From Pyrrhosoma nymphula (lineage: Eukaryota; Arthropoda; Insecta; Odonata; Coenagrionidae): a DNA stretch of 64,000 bases. The stretch covers positions 32,419,614-32,483,613 of the forward strand of contig OY754334.1 of the NCBI GenBank assembly GCA_963573305.1, in the 5' to 3' direction. Shown piece by piece: positions 1-11,547 of the stretch. Made by a program: the position numbers and the translations under genes. The notes beneath the pieces were generated by a model. That model was not told the origin of the DNA. It ran no database searches and worked only from the letters and a program-made list of their open reading frames with translations. Each line of letters begins with the position of its first letter. Positions within the stretch are counted from its first letter, which is position 1.

Positions 1-1875
1 AAACAAAGACATGTTCAGCAACAGCAACAAGGAATGCAACAGCAGCAGCAGGGAATGCAACAACAGCCCATGCAGGCCCAGCAGCAACAACAGCAGCAGC
101 AGATGCTTCAGCAACAGCAGCAGCAGCAACAACAACAGCAGCAGCAGATGCAAGCAGCAGGAATGCAGGGGGTCAGTATTTATTTCTTTCATTTTATGTT
201 CACCTAATGTGTCAGTTTAAATGCAGGGTTGTACCAGCCAGGTTTAATAAATTGTACCTGAAGAAGCACTTTGATGCTGAAATGCATTGTACCTAGAATA
301 AATTATTCAGTAGATAGAACCAAGTTTTATTATTTCAGTGAACATTAACTAAGCAAAAATTATTAAAGCATGAAGTACATGATTCAAAGGTTGATGAAAA
401 TGCATTGTTTGTATTTATACAATTTCTACATTACTTCTTTTTATAATTTCAATTGACCCTCATACAAATTTAATTCTTAAAATAGCTTATATAATGTAGT
501 ATAAATTTTTTAAGGGTGCAATTTTATAGCAATCACTTTAAACAATCATTTTAAACAATCATAGTATAAAATGTTCTTTAATGCCTTCTTTTGTTACTTG
601 GGACAATGTACTCAATTTACTTTTCAAGTTAACAACTTACACCTTTACCAATAATTTTGTGTAAAAATATCTAAAAATTAAATTATCTCCTATAGCTTTT
701 TGAAATCAAACATTACTATTGCCTTCATACTCCAATTAACAAAGATAGGATAAGCATTGTGATAAACACAATATGTGTACCTCAATAACATTTTTTTGAC
801 TCTTTTGGTGCAGCCGAGGATGCAGATGGGTGGGGGAATGCAGATGCAGGGTGGCCCACCACCCCCTGGCATGATGGTGGGACAAGGGAATGCCGTGCAA
901 GTTGGTCCTGGAGGAATGCAGCAACAGCAGCAGGTTGGCATGGTTGGTGGCCCCGGGCAGAATCCAATGATGACACCGCAGCAGAGCTGGTACAAGCACC
1001 AGTTTATGGCCATGCAGAGACAACAGCAAGCTCAGCAGCAGCATCAGCAGCAGCAACAGCAGGGTGGGTTCCAGCAGCCTCCAACGCCACCCTATGGTCA
1101 GCGCCCACCCAGACAGCCACACCCTGGATCAATGGCGTTTTCTCAACAACAGCAACAGCATGGTGGATTCCAACAGAGCCCTGGTGGCGGTCCTGATGGC
1201 TATGGAGGAGGCCCGCAAGGACCTCCCCAGTTTCAGGGGCAGCCCAACCCTCAGGCGGCGATGCTTTTGCAGCAGCAGCAAGCCGTTGCATCAGCTCAGC
1301 AGCAGCAGGGCCTCAAACCCACTCCCCCTCCCATGTCCCCAGGCCAGGGCATGATGGGGCCCCCAAACCCCTCTCAGGCACAGCAACAACAACAGCAGCA
1401 GTTGATGCAGCAGGTGCGATCCCCCCCTCCTATGCTCTCCCAAGCAGTGCGTTCGCCCCAGCCAAATCCATCCCCGCGAGGGGCCGGTGGGGGTATGGTA
1501 GTTGGACAAAGCCAGGGCGGCATGATACCCTCCCCTCGAAACCAGCCTATCCCCTCCCCTCGGTCCCAACCTGTACCTTCACCCCACCACCATACCCCTA
1601 CACCAACCCATTCACCTCATCCTGGCATGCCTGCCCCAGGCAGTGGACCCGACAGTGGGGGACTGGGAAGTAGTGAAATGATGCTTTCCCAGTTGGGTGG
1701 TGGTGGACACGGTGGGGGTGGAGGTGGTGTTGTTGGAATGCCACATCAGTCCCCAGCTGGCCCAGGTCAATTAGGCTTGGGTGGACCTGGTCCTGGGCCT
1801 GGTGTAGGTGGTGAGTCCGATATGACTCCAATGACTCCTCAGGACCAACTGTCCAAATTTGTTGAACAATTGTAG
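1..1875 (+). CDS. nej: CBP/p300 histone acetyltransferase (nejire), C-terminal end, two exons, 5' partial
   Basis: These are the last two coding exons of a CREB-binding-protein family coactivator, a nuclear lysine acetyltransferase. The first exon (1-171, cut by the window edge) is almost pure glutamine/methionine and ends at a GT donor at 172. The intron is 172-813 and ends in a pyrimidine-rich tract plus CAG. The last exon is 814-1875, phase 0, with a TAG stop. It encodes 353 residues: a Q/P/G-rich segment, repeated RSPxP/PSPR motifs around residues 205-265, a glycine run near 305, and the terminus DQLSKFVEQL. That terminus resembles the TLEKFVEGL end of vertebrate CBP, which with the Q-rich and PSPR composition is the basis of the call. 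The catalytic, bromo and zinc domains lie upstream of the window. CAG/CAA runs are long and probably length-variable. An ATG at 775 is intronic and is not the start. Confidence 0.88.
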
Positions 1876-3620
1876 TACCCGCCATATTGTAAGAATTGAA
1901 AGCTGACCATCATTTTGTATTTAAAACAAATTGTGTTCAGGTGCATCACTCCAACATCCATTCAAGAATGTGCGCTGATATTGAGGATTCAATTTTTATT
2001 CCCCCTCCCCACCTCTTGTGAGCCCTTGTTCCTCTGCGGAAATCGTCTTTCTGGGCTGTGGATAATTGCAGTGACTTAAAAAGTTGAAAGTGTAAATATT
2101 GTGTGATTTGTTATTCCTGAGGATTGAGCATTTGGGAGTCTTAAAAAAGTATTTGGCTATGTGAGGCTGTGTTAGTGCTGAATTAAAGATTGTGAACAAA
2201 TTTAAAAAGCAAATGCACACAGGTGCAATTTGTTTATTTTATAATCTTTGCAATTACTGGTCTGTAGAAAAGTGAAATTGCAAAAATGTTGTCATAATAT
2301 TATGAAGTTGATAAAACTCGTGTGCGTTTTTCTAAGTAAATCTTGTTTACATTACTGTAAGAGTTAACACATTTGTATAGTTAGTTACTATGGAACCTTG
2401 AAATGCAGTCACAACACTAGTTAATCCCCCAAGATAATAGTTTTTCTTGTTTGCCACAAGGCCTCTACTGTGCTTGCTCCCTAGAGAATTTTGTAGGTAG
2501 TTGCTATCATTACCCCTCCCTTGAAACCTCTTTTCCAATGAAGACTTAATTTTCGCTGTAAAATATGCGAGGACAAAACATTTCAGCTTATGGTGGTAGT
2601 TATTTGGTGTGAATGAGTTGGGGGCTTGAGTCGAGATGAACATCTATTTGAGTCTTGAACTCCCTTTGCAAACTTTACCCCTAAGACTGTTGTGTGGTGC
2701 TTTTCTTTGCACACGGAAACTTTCAACAGCACGGAAAAAAATGGAGTGTGGGAACGGTATTTTTTGTCTCGAGAAGCTGCGGTGCCCTTGAGATTGCCAG
2801 TGATTTCAACATCAAGGAAAATTTTCATTTTCATAGGAGTGCCACTAATTCATGAATCATGCCTGTAACATTTATAAAATAATGTTTAAATATGAAAGAT
2901 CTCAGATTCTTGATGTTGTGAAAAGGGATGAGAAGGGGAAATCACTGAATATTTGGGCCAGTTGGTGGTTGTGAAGAAGAAAGAAAAAAACAGGTGGTTC
3001 TCTGGGAAGACTTGCATTCTGAGCCTTTATTTGGCTTGAAGTGACTTTCTTAAGGCTGCTGTTGACACAAGGGGATTCAAACTGTTTGGCACTCGTCACC
3101 CATCAGGTTGTATGAAACGTACCCCATGTTTCCTTTAATTGTATATGTATATTTTTTTCTATAAAATGACAAAAAAATCTTCACCATTACATTCCACCAA
3201 AGTGTTTCCTGCAATTTTGAAGGGTGTGTTGTGCTGTGCAGTTTGACCTGTTGGTTTGGATTGCACTGTGATTCCCGTGTCTGCCCACCTGTGCAATACC
3301 TAATATTTCCTTATTTATTATGGATGGTAGCATGTTTAGTGTAGTGATCAATATTTGAAGCGCTCAATGTACAGTGTAAAGTGTTACTTCAGTTTGTACA
3401 TAACTGCAGAATACAGTAATATCTAAAGGTTGCAAAGTTATTTCTAATTATTATTGCCGGATCGTATTTGAAATTTGTTTTCCCATGTTATAAAACAAGG
3501 ACTTTATGTAAAAACTGAATCAAAAGACATTGCAAATTTGGATATTTCTGTTTTCTGAAGTATATGGTCAAGAGCATTTGATGATTTTATAATAAATCTT
3601 GACAAAATATTTAAAGCTTT
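1876..3620 (+). other. nej: 3'UTR of the CBP/nejire gene with poly(A) signal
   Basis: AT-rich non-coding sequence follows the stop codon. A canonical AATAAA lies at 3591-3596 in the context TTTTATAATAAATCTTGACAA. The same context recurs near 38314 and 47454 in two downstream copies, which supports it as the real end of the transcript. Short open frames in this interval have no recognisable content. The exact cleavage site cannot be seen. Confidence 0.6.
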
Positions 3621-3721
3621 TTTGTATGAATTAATTTTGGTGTCCATCAATCAAAAAAATGCAAGGTTAAGTATTTTGTCAAAAATGTACTCCTGTGACC
3701 TCAAATTTACTAAAATTTCTG

Positions 3722-5690
3722 GGAGAGGGCTCCTCTCTCTCTGATGGCGCTACAGCCCTAGTTGAGCCTTGGCCTCATCAATTTTCCACCTCCATTCATC
3801 GCGGTCTCATGACTGTTCTCTCCAGCTCCTGATCCCTAGTAAGTCTCTTGCATCCTTGCTTACATTACCTTGCCCTTGGCTTGCCCACTGGTCTCTTTCT
3901 TCCCATACTCAGTGAATACTTTTTTGGCCACCCGCGTCTCTGGCATCAGCTGGACATGTCCTGCCCACCGGAGCCTCATTAACCTAATGTGCACGGAAAT
4001 TTTAGGTTCTTTATATAGTCCATATATTTCATGGTTCCAGCAAATTCTCCATATCCGTTCACTGTTTACTGGCCCATAGATTCTCCTCAGCGTTCTTCTT
4101 TTTAGGCTATCCAGTTCTTCTGCAAATTTTCCCTTTAATGTCCATGTTTCACTTCCGTATGACAAAACTACGTAAAAGGATTTTATAGAGTTTAACCTTT
4201 GTTTCCCTGTACACATTTTTTGACTTAAAGACAGGAAGTAGGGAATAAAGGTATGGTTTGCCGCATCTATTCGTTTCCTTATTTCCTTGGTCTCATCGTT
4301 GTCCGAGGACATATCGGAACCCAAATAGGTGAAGTTGTTCAAACCTTCGAACTTGTAGTTCCCAATGGTGATGCTTTGCCCATTACCAACTCTATGCTTT
4401 CTACTTTGTTACATGAACTTGGTTTTAGGTTCGTTTACTGTAAGGCCCAGATCTTTAGCAGCTGTTTCTAATTTCCCAAAAGCTTCCTTTATTGATGGTA
4501 CAGATCTTCCCAAAATATTAAGGTCATCTGCATACCCTTTAATTTATTTTCATTTATTTGTGAGGGTTGCATGGGTGTCAATTCCAGTCTTTCGTGTAAC
4601 ATTTTCTATGGCCAGGTTAAAAAGCATGGGTGCTAGCCCGTCTCCTTGCTTTAGTCCTTGGGTTACTTCCAAATTGCTAGTTAGACCTCCAGCTACTTTC
4701 ACTTGACATTGGGTGGTCATCATTGTGGTTTTAACCAGTCTTATTAGTTTTGTGGGTATGTGGAAGTCGAGCATGATAGTGAGTAGCTTATTCCTATCAA
4801 TACTATCATACGCTTGTTTAAAGTCCAAAAAGAGTTGGTATAGATCCAAGTTAAACTCCCAAAATTTCTCTGTCATTTGCCTTACTGTATAAAGTTGATC
4901 TATGGTTGATCTACCAGGTCTGAAACCCACCTGGTAATCCCCAATGATATTTTCAGCATATACTTCCAGTTAGTCCTTGATAATCGTTGTGAAAATCATG
5001 TAAGCTGTGCAGAGTAGGGATATCCCTCTGTAGTTTGTGCAATCAAGTTTATCTCCTTTCTTATGGACTGGGCATGTTACGCTTGTGAGCCACTCCTTGG
5101 GGTTTTCTTCCGTGCTCCATATTTGCAATATGAGCTTATGGAGTATGGCTGCTAGTTGCTCCCCACCATATTTGAATAGCTCTCCAGGGAGGTTATCTAT
5201 CCCTGGTGCTTTATTGTTTTTTAGCTGTTTTACGGCTCTCGTTGTGTCCATTATGGATGGTGGTTCAATTGTATCCCCTGTATCTGCCTCTGATACTAAC
5301 CTTGGATCTGATGAGACACTTTGCATATTTTAGCTTGGATTGAGTAGCTCGTTGAAATATTGCTTCCATCTAGTCATCACCTTTTCTTTATCTGTCAGCA
5401 GATTTCCATTGTGTTCTCTGCATATGCTAGTGCTGGGTTGGAAGCCTTTCTTTAAAAAGTTAATTCCCTTATAAGCTTCCCGTGTGTTATTCTCTCTGAA
5501 TTTTCTTCTGCTCTCAGTATGATGGAACTGAAGTATGCTTTTTTCTTTACAATTCTACTGGCTTCCCTTCTGGAGTCTTCATACTTTAGTTTCTTTTCCC
5601 TGGTCAGTATTTCCAGATGGTCCGAGGAGCCCTCTCCTCGGACCCCCCTTATATACCTTCGTCTTGCCCCCCCCCCCCCCCCCCCCCCCC
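3722..5690 (-). mobile_element. RTE-like non-LTR retrotransposon, decayed
   Basis: Three consecutive broken frames on the minus strand make one LINE reverse transcriptase. 5326-4970 has NNKAPGIDNLPGELFKYGG and KKGDKLDCTNYRGISLL. 4930-4550 has GFRPGRSTIDQ, FKQAYDSIDR and TQGLKQGDGLAPMLFN. A YADD catalytic motif is readable near 4526-4537. 4342-3860 has the C-terminal NNFTYLGSDMS and RLRWAGHV segments. Stops and frameshifts separate the pieces, so it is dead. The 3' end lies near 3722-3780, inside what was flank of the CBP gene. The 5' side ends near a long C tract at 5670-5692. RTE-like is my best clade assignment from the linker and C-terminal style; a related clade is possible. Confidence 0.8.
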
Positions 5691-5699
5691 CCTGGAAAA

Positions 5700-5950
5700 T
5701 ATTGTATGGGACCCCATGATCCCAGGTCTGGGATTCAGAGATATTGTTAACCATATTTGTAGAGTTCCTGAGTAGCTCTTGCTTTGCAGGTTCCTTTTTG
5801 CTGACTCTTGATGTAGTCAGTATTAGTGAAATTCATGCTAAATGGTAAATCAAAGGGGCTCCTTATGATACAGGAAGGATCTCTGGGGTTGAAGTCAGCA
5901 TTGTGAATTCCATTGTGTTTTGACTTATGAAAAGGAAATGCTACAGATGG
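5700..5950. repeat. Segment homologous to 39090-39370 (part of the CBP downstream duplication)
   Basis: This stretch aligns with 39090-39370 through anchors such as CCAGGTCTGGGAT, GAGATATTGTT, GTTCCTGAG, TATTAGTGAAAT, TGGTAAATCA and AAGGAAATG. It is therefore downstream flank of the CBP gene, continuing beyond the LINE inserted at 3722-5690. No coding content is recognised. Confidence 0.65.
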
Positions 5951-6852
5951 AATCATCATCAGGGATTAGTCAGACAGGAGATTGACTTATGTGCAGCAGA
6001 CACGTTTTTGATGAAGCTGTTATTCGTGATTAGATTGCTATTTGCTTTCCATTTTTTGCTTAATTTGAATTGTGTTCTCGTTTAATATTATCTTCATCAA
6101 TTCTAATTTCAATGGCCTCCTTAGTGACTCTGTCCCAATATTCATGGGTCAGAGACTCTTAGTATTGTGGTATTCAAAATGATGCCCATGGGCGAGTCTA
6201 TTCTCAACAATGCACATTTTTCAGGCTAAAAAAGCATTTGCTCCTTTCAGGTTTCTTTACCATTTTCTCAATGGTCCACCTGGTGTCACTCCCAAAAACG
6301 CCTTACCACTGGCACGGTATGTGGTATATTAATGTTGTTTTTAGGCCCAGGTTGTCTTCAGCAGTACCAAGAGAGGTTTAAAGTTTATTGTAAGATGTGT
6401 GGATTTTTTCCATTCAGTGCTTTTTTAACATACTTAAACTCTTGTTGGGTTTTGTGGATAAAAAGGAAGGCAGGCTCTAGCAATGGGTTTACCACTTTCC
6501 TTTCTTCTTTTTAAAAATAAAACTACGTAATTTTTGTCTTCTCTCGTGGTGAAGGACCTCTTCATGGTCACATTAATGTCTCTTTACTTCTACTTTAGCA
6601 ATTCCTTTGGATGGTGTCTTTTTCGAATAAATTCCCTCTCCAGGATGCTGGAATTTGCATTGGTTTTCGCTCTGTTGAGAAGTGTAGAGGTCACTCCTTA
6701 GCACTGTAGGGCTACTCCTGTTGCGTGTTAGGTCTGTGTGTGTAATCTTCTAGTACACACCGTGTCCCAAACTTTCATGTCCTTTCCTTCGACACGAATA
6801 TCAAGAAAGCGCAGACTTACTTGTCTCCAACACCATGGTTAAGTGACTACTT
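5950..6852 (-). mobile_element. Penelope-like element, 3' half (end of RT and GIY-YIG region), decayed
   Basis: On the minus strand, broken frames at 6840-6650 resemble the Penelope RT thumb: LDILVEGKDMKVWDT then a THRP-like segment, then STLLNRAKT. Sequence to about 5950 aligns with the degraded GIY-YIG-type tail at 12330-12960. The other half of this element lies at 11548-12200. The copia element at 6858-11547 sits between them and is flanked by GAATT on both sides. Numerous stops make it non-functional. Confidence 0.6.
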
Positions 6853-6857
6853 GAATT

Positions 6858-7042
6858 AGTTGGATTTTAAATAAGATATTAAAGATTCTTATGTTCCAAT
6901 TATTAAGAACCTTGTCGTTAAGACATTTATTCTTTAACTAAACAAATAGGTCGTACATAGATACTTAAGAAAACAAATGAACATCAAATGTACAACGTTA
7001 CGTAGTTTCCAGATTAATCAAATACGACTGAAATATACAACA
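6858..7042 (-). repeat. 3' LTR of the copia element
   Basis: The 185-bp direct repeat matches 11363-11547 with about two substitutions, and the target duplication GAATT precedes it at 6853-6857. The polypurine tract immediately to its right fixes it as the 3' LTR of a minus-strand element. Confidence 0.95.
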
Positions 7043-7079
7043 CCTCCCCTTAATCTGAAAACTCAAAAAATTATAATGC

Positions 7080-7976
7080 TCAGTTCACGAGTCCCAACCC
7101 TTGTACAAAACGATCATGTGGTTGTCCATGAAGAGCTTTTGTTAAAATATCAGCCACCATACTACCTGTAGGGATGTAGGAAACAGAAACAAGGTTATCA
7201 GTGATAGCATCCCTTATAAAATGATGGCGAATATCAATATGTTTGGTCCTGGCATGGAACATACTGTCCTTGGACAACTTGAGAGCCCCTTGATTGTCAC
7301 AGAATAATGTGATGGGTTTGTCCATGCCAAACAGTTCTCTTATCAGCCCTTTGAGATGAATTGCTTCTGTTGTAGCTTCCCCTAAGGCCATATATTCTGC
7401 TTCAGTTGTTGAAAGTGCGACAGTTCTCTGCTTCCTAGATTCACATGCAATGGCACAATTGCTCATCCTGAATACATAGCCTGTATATGACCTTCTGTCT
7501 TCAGTGCTCCCTGCCCAGTCAGCATCAGAGTATCCTATAACGTCCGAGCCACTGGTCGTCTTCTGATACTTCAAGGAATATCCTTTGGTACCCTGTAGAT
7601 AACGCAGTACACGTAGAGCAGCACGCCAATGAGTAACTTCATAGTCAGTATTGAACTGACTGAGAATGCTCACAGCATGGGCAATATCAGGACGGGTTGC
7701 AACTGCCAGGTACATTAGTGATCCCACAAGTCGCTGGTATGGATATTTGGATCCATCTTCCCGTTCTTCATTGTTCTTTGGTTTTAATAATTTTTGGTTG
7801 GGATCCAGTGGTGTCTTGACTGGCTTGGAGTCAGACATCCCAAATTTCTTTAGGATATTTTCTAAATACTTCCTTTGATCTACACTTATGGTCTTCTTCT
7901 CTTTATCTTGGGTAACTCTCATACCAAGTAATTCTTTGGCTTCACCTAGATCCTTCACTATAAATTCATTCCTCAA
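7080..7976 (-). pseudogene. copia pol, RNase H and end of RT (third frame piece)
   Basis: About 298 codons complete the copia polyprotein. They start at the connection region (RNEFIVKDLGEAKELLG). RNase H motifs include GYSDADWAGSTEDRRS, STTEAEYMALGEA, FCDNQGALKLS and HIDIRHHFIRD, ending in VADILTKALHG. The frame is offset by one base from the upstream piece at a run of seven A (minus strand) near 7977-7984. Removing one A would restore continuity, so this may be a real lesion or a homopolymer assembly error. The stop lies about 35 bp before the polypurine tract, as expected for copia. Confidence 0.9.
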
Positions 7977-9615
7977 ATTTTTTTACAAATTCTGCTCTTT
8001 TTGCTTGATTGTTGCTTAGTACAAAAAAGTCATCAACAAAGACAGCTACAATAAGAATTGTAGTTCCATAAATAGAGTAGTAGACACAAGGCTCATTATC
8101 TGCTCTCTTCATTCCCATGCTCATCATAAGAGAGTGAACTTTCTTGTTCCACTGCCTTGGTGCCTGCTTCAAGCCATAAATGGCTCTCTTGAGAAGACAC
8201 ACTTTCTTCTCATGTGACTTCTGAATGAATCCTTCAGGTTGTTCCATATATATTTCCTCTTCAATATCACCATTGAGGAAGGCCGTTTCAACGTCAAGAT
8301 GATCCACATTAAGATTGAGTTGTACAGCTATAGCTAGCAATAGTCTAAGCGTTGAAAGTCTTACAACTGGGGCAAATGTTTCCCCGTAGTCAATTCCAAA
8401 TTGTTGAGTGAACCCTTTCGCCACCAAACGAGCCTTATAGGTCTTGACATTCTTGGCACTCCTCTTTATTTTAAAAACCCATTTGCTTTTAACAATTTTT
8501 CTGTCTTTTGGTGGATCAACTAGAGTCCATACTTTATGATGAATAAGTGATTCATACTCCTTTTGCATTGCTTTCATCCACATATCCTTATCTTCTCTGG
8601 ATAACGCTTCAGAAACTGTGATAGGGTCGTCTGAGTCTTCCACCATAGCTTGATACAGTAACATATCATCTGGCCACTTTTTGGGTTGTCTTTCCCTCTT
8701 AGGATACCTTTTATCTTTCCCTTCCTCACCAACAGATGAATCCTGTGAATCCGTCATTTCAGGATTCCAGTCATTTGGAGAGGAGTTGACTTCATTTTCA
8801 TGAGAAATTAGGTCACCTTCTTCAACAATTTCATCTTGGTCAGTAATATTTTCCTGCTCATCTTTATTTCTTTCATCCACTTGAATTAATATCTCAGAAT
8901 TATCATCACATTCCTTGATTTCCTCTTGCTGAGTTTCCATCTTTTTCTCTCTGGTTTCGATAAATATAACATCCCTTGATTTGACTATTTTTCGTGGTTT
9001 ATTAGGGTCAATCAATCTGTATCCCTTTGTTGATTCACAGTATCCAACGAAGATATATTCTTTGGATTTTGGATCCCACTTCTTGCGAAGTTCATCTGGT
9101 ACATGAGCAAAAGCTCTTGATCCAAAAACTTTAAGATGCTGTAAATCAACCTTTCTGCCTGACCAGGCCTCTTCTGGAGTAATACCTTTTAGTGCTTTGG
9201 TAGGAGATCTATGTTTTAGATAAATTGCAGTCATAGCTGCTTCTCCCCAGTAACTTACTTCCAGTTCAGCATCCTGCAGCATTGATCTCCCTTTTTCAAC
9301 AATAGTCCTGTTGAGTCGTTCTGCGACTCCATTCTGTTGTGGGGTGTATGGAGTTGTAGTTTGGTGCTCAATTCCATGCTTCTTGAGAAAATTTGTGAAC
9401 AAATCATTCATATATTCAGAGCCATTATCACTGCGTAATACTTTTATTTTCTCACCTTTCTGATTTTCAACCAAATTTTTAAACTCCTCAAACCTTTCCT
9501 TGACCTCAAACTTGGATTTAGTTTTCAGCAAATACCCAAAAGTTTTTCTTGTCAAGTCATCTGTGAACGTAAGTATCGAGCTCCTCCCCAGGATGGTTGA
9601 GACATGGGTCCACAA
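7966..9615 (-). pseudogene. copia pol, integrase core and reverse transcriptase (second frame piece)
   Basis: The integrase core has the D-D-E signature: LTFTDDLTRKTFGYL, then RSDNGSEYMND, then TPQQNGVAERLNRTI. A charged linker follows. The RT has YKARLVAKGFTQQFGIDY, DVETAFLNGDIEEEIYMEQP, RAIYGLKQAPRQW and the catalytic VFVDDFF. The reading frame joins the upstream gag/protease piece through a 1-nt shift near 9570-9580 and the downstream RNase H piece near 7980. Otherwise it is intact over about 549 codons. The first two codons of the open frame are not a genuine start. Confidence 0.92.
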
Positions 9616-11216
9616 ATATCTGTGTGTACAAGCTCTAGAACTTTACTAGCTCTAAATGCTCCACTTTTCTTAAATGGTAAACGTGCATGCTTTCCTTTTA
9701 TACATGCCTCACAAGGATTTATTCCTTCATCACAATAGGAAATGCCTGTTGCCATTCCTCTCTTTAGTAGATCCATTGATTTATGGTTAAGGTGCCCGAG
9801 TCTTTTGTGCCACAACATTTGAGTATCCTTCACTGTCACCGATGTGGCAAATTCTTGATCATGTGCCTGATCAAGTTTGAACATTCCACCAATGATGCTT
9901 GCCGTGGCCTTGACTTCACCTTCAACTGTACAATCATTCTCATGAAATATGTGACAGCCTTTTCTTGAGAAGACTAATACAAGATCCTTTTCAACCATTC
10001 TGTGAGCAGAAAGCAAATTAGCTGATACCTTGGGGACGTGTAATACATCAGTTACCCTTGTCATGTTACCATTCTTAAGTTGCAACACAACTTCACCACT
10101 TGCTTCTGCAGACATTTTTTCATTGTTGGCAACGGTAATTTCCTTAATGCAACTTTCTTTGTAGGAGTCCATCCAATCCTTGCGCATAGTCATATGTGCT
10201 GAGGCACCTGAGTCTATATACCAGTCATTACTGACCTGATTTGAAGTAAGAGAAGAAGTATAAAGCGTCAATTCAGTTTTGTTGGCTTTCTCATTATAAT
10301 TCTTCTTTGAGGGTTCAAATTTCTTCTCTTCCTTCTTCAAACCTTGATGCTGTTGCCTTTCTTTCTTCAGTAGTTTGCACTGCCATTTAAAATGTCCAAT
10401 TTTGTTACAGTGATGACATATTAAAGGTCCTTTTCCTTGCTGTTGTTTACCACTGTTTCCACAACTAGCAAATGCTGAGTCCTTGCCTGATGTACTCAGA
10501 GTATGCTGATGCTTAGTATCTTCTTTGATTAGAATTGACCTTACATAGTCACTAGTAATAGTTGCTCCTGAATTTTCTAGAGCCATAACCAAAGGTTTGT
10601 ATTCATCTGTTAGTCCACTCAGCATAATAACTCCAAGGAATTCATCATCAAGGCCAGCATTGATTGCATTCAACTGCTGTGCAGTCAACATTATTTCATT
10701 TAAATAATCTTCAATATTGCTGAACATTTTCATGGTCAAACTAAATATTTTTCGCAGAAGGGAGAGCCTGCGAGATAACCCGCCATCCGCATATGCCTTT
10801 TCTAGGATGTTCCAAGTTTCTTCAGCTGTTTTCGCTGACATCACTAAAACTTGAACAGACTCTGACAACATGAGGCATATTTTAGACCTGGTTCTTGCAT
10901 CTCTTTTATCCCATAATCTCCTCTCATGAGAATCCAGTTGATTTAACTCTTCACGACTTGTTTTCACACAATCCCACAAGTCCACATCTATTAGATACAT
11001 TTCCATGTTGAATTTCCATGTACTATAATTCTTCCTACCTTCTAACTTGGCAAAAGCAGGCAGTGAACCACTACCCATAAATATTAGTGAACCAGTAGCA
11101 GCACTTCCACCAGGACCATTTCGGAAATTTGTAGTTCCCGCCGCATTTTTTTCATCTTGGCCGTTTCCACTTCCATTTCGGTCAATTGAGGCTCCATTTC
11201 CATCCGGATCAGTCAT
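9552..11216 (-). pseudogene. copia gag, protease and start of integrase (first frame piece)
   Basis: The ATG at 11216 lies about 145 bp inside the 5' LTR. Residues 1-230 are gag (KLEGRKNYSTWKFNMEMYL). A zinc knuckle CHHCNKIGHFKWQC is near 267-280. The aspartic protease motif WYIDSGASAHMT is near 333. The integrase zinc-binding region includes LWHKRLGHLNHKSMDLL and CEACIKGKHARLPF. The open frame stops shortly after GPMSQPSWGGARY because of a 1-nt shift, and the integrase core continues in another frame. This is the normal copia single-polyprotein order. Confidence 0.93.
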
Positions 11217-11339
11217 TTTGTGATGATGATAGAAAAATGTAAACCTAACCTCACGATTTTTTTTTCTGCTAGATTATTGTACGTAATTCACTGTTCTTAG
11301 TTCTCAATTCACGGAACATTAATATCGAGCCACCGCAGT

Positions 11340-11362
11340 GGAAGCGTGCTGGGCCCATAACC
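11340..11362 (-). promoter_or_regulatory. Primer binding site matching an internal segment of initiator tRNA-Met
   Basis: Directly inside the 5' LTR the plus strand reads GAAGCGTGCTGGGCCCATAA followed by CC. This is the anticodon-arm sequence of eukaryotic initiator tRNA-Met, with CAT as the anticodon. The minus-strand element therefore has a primer site beginning GGTTATGGGCCCAGC, complementary to the internal anticodon stem rather than the tRNA 3' end. That is the half-tRNA priming known for Drosophila copia. Confidence 0.85.
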
Positions 11363-11547
11363 AGTTGGATTTTAAATAAGATATTAAAGATTCTTATGTT
11401 CCAATTATTAAGAACCTTGTCGTTAAGACATTTATTCTTTAACTAAACAAATAGGTCGTACATAGATACTTAAGAAAACAAATGAACATCAAATATACAC
11501 CGTTACGTAGTTTCCAGATTAATCAAATACGACTGAAATATACAACA
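11363..11547 (-). repeat. 5' LTR of the copia element
   Basis: This 185-bp repeat is paired with 6858-7042 and is followed by the target duplication GAATT at 11548-11552. It should carry the element's promoter in minus orientation; no TATA box is asserted. Confidence 0.95.

Larger units (their letters stand above)
6858..11547 (-). mobile_element. Ty1/copia LTR retrotransposon, nearly complete
   Basis: A 4690-bp element reads right to left. Two 185-bp LTRs (11363-11547 as 5' LTR, 6858-7042 as 3' LTR) differ at about two positions, indicating recent insertion. In element orientation the LTR starts TGTTG and ends CAACT. GAATT target duplications are at 6853-6857 and 11548-11552. A polypurine tract AAGGGGAGG abuts the 3' LTR (7043-7051). 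A primer site matching initiator tRNA-Met abuts the 5' LTR. Gag-pol runs in copia order (gag, protease, integrase, RT, RNase H) and is broken by two 1-nt frameshifts. Confidence 0.95.

Noticed and set aside
690..1885. Several open frames on both strands overlapping the last CBP exon
   Set aside because: They are shadows of the Q/P/G-rich coding exon; low-complexity GC-rich sequence lacks stops in other frames.
11340..11362. Possible initiator tRNA-Met gene
   Set aside because: Only the anticodon arm region is present and it directly adjoins the LTR, so it is the copia primer site, not a tRNA gene.
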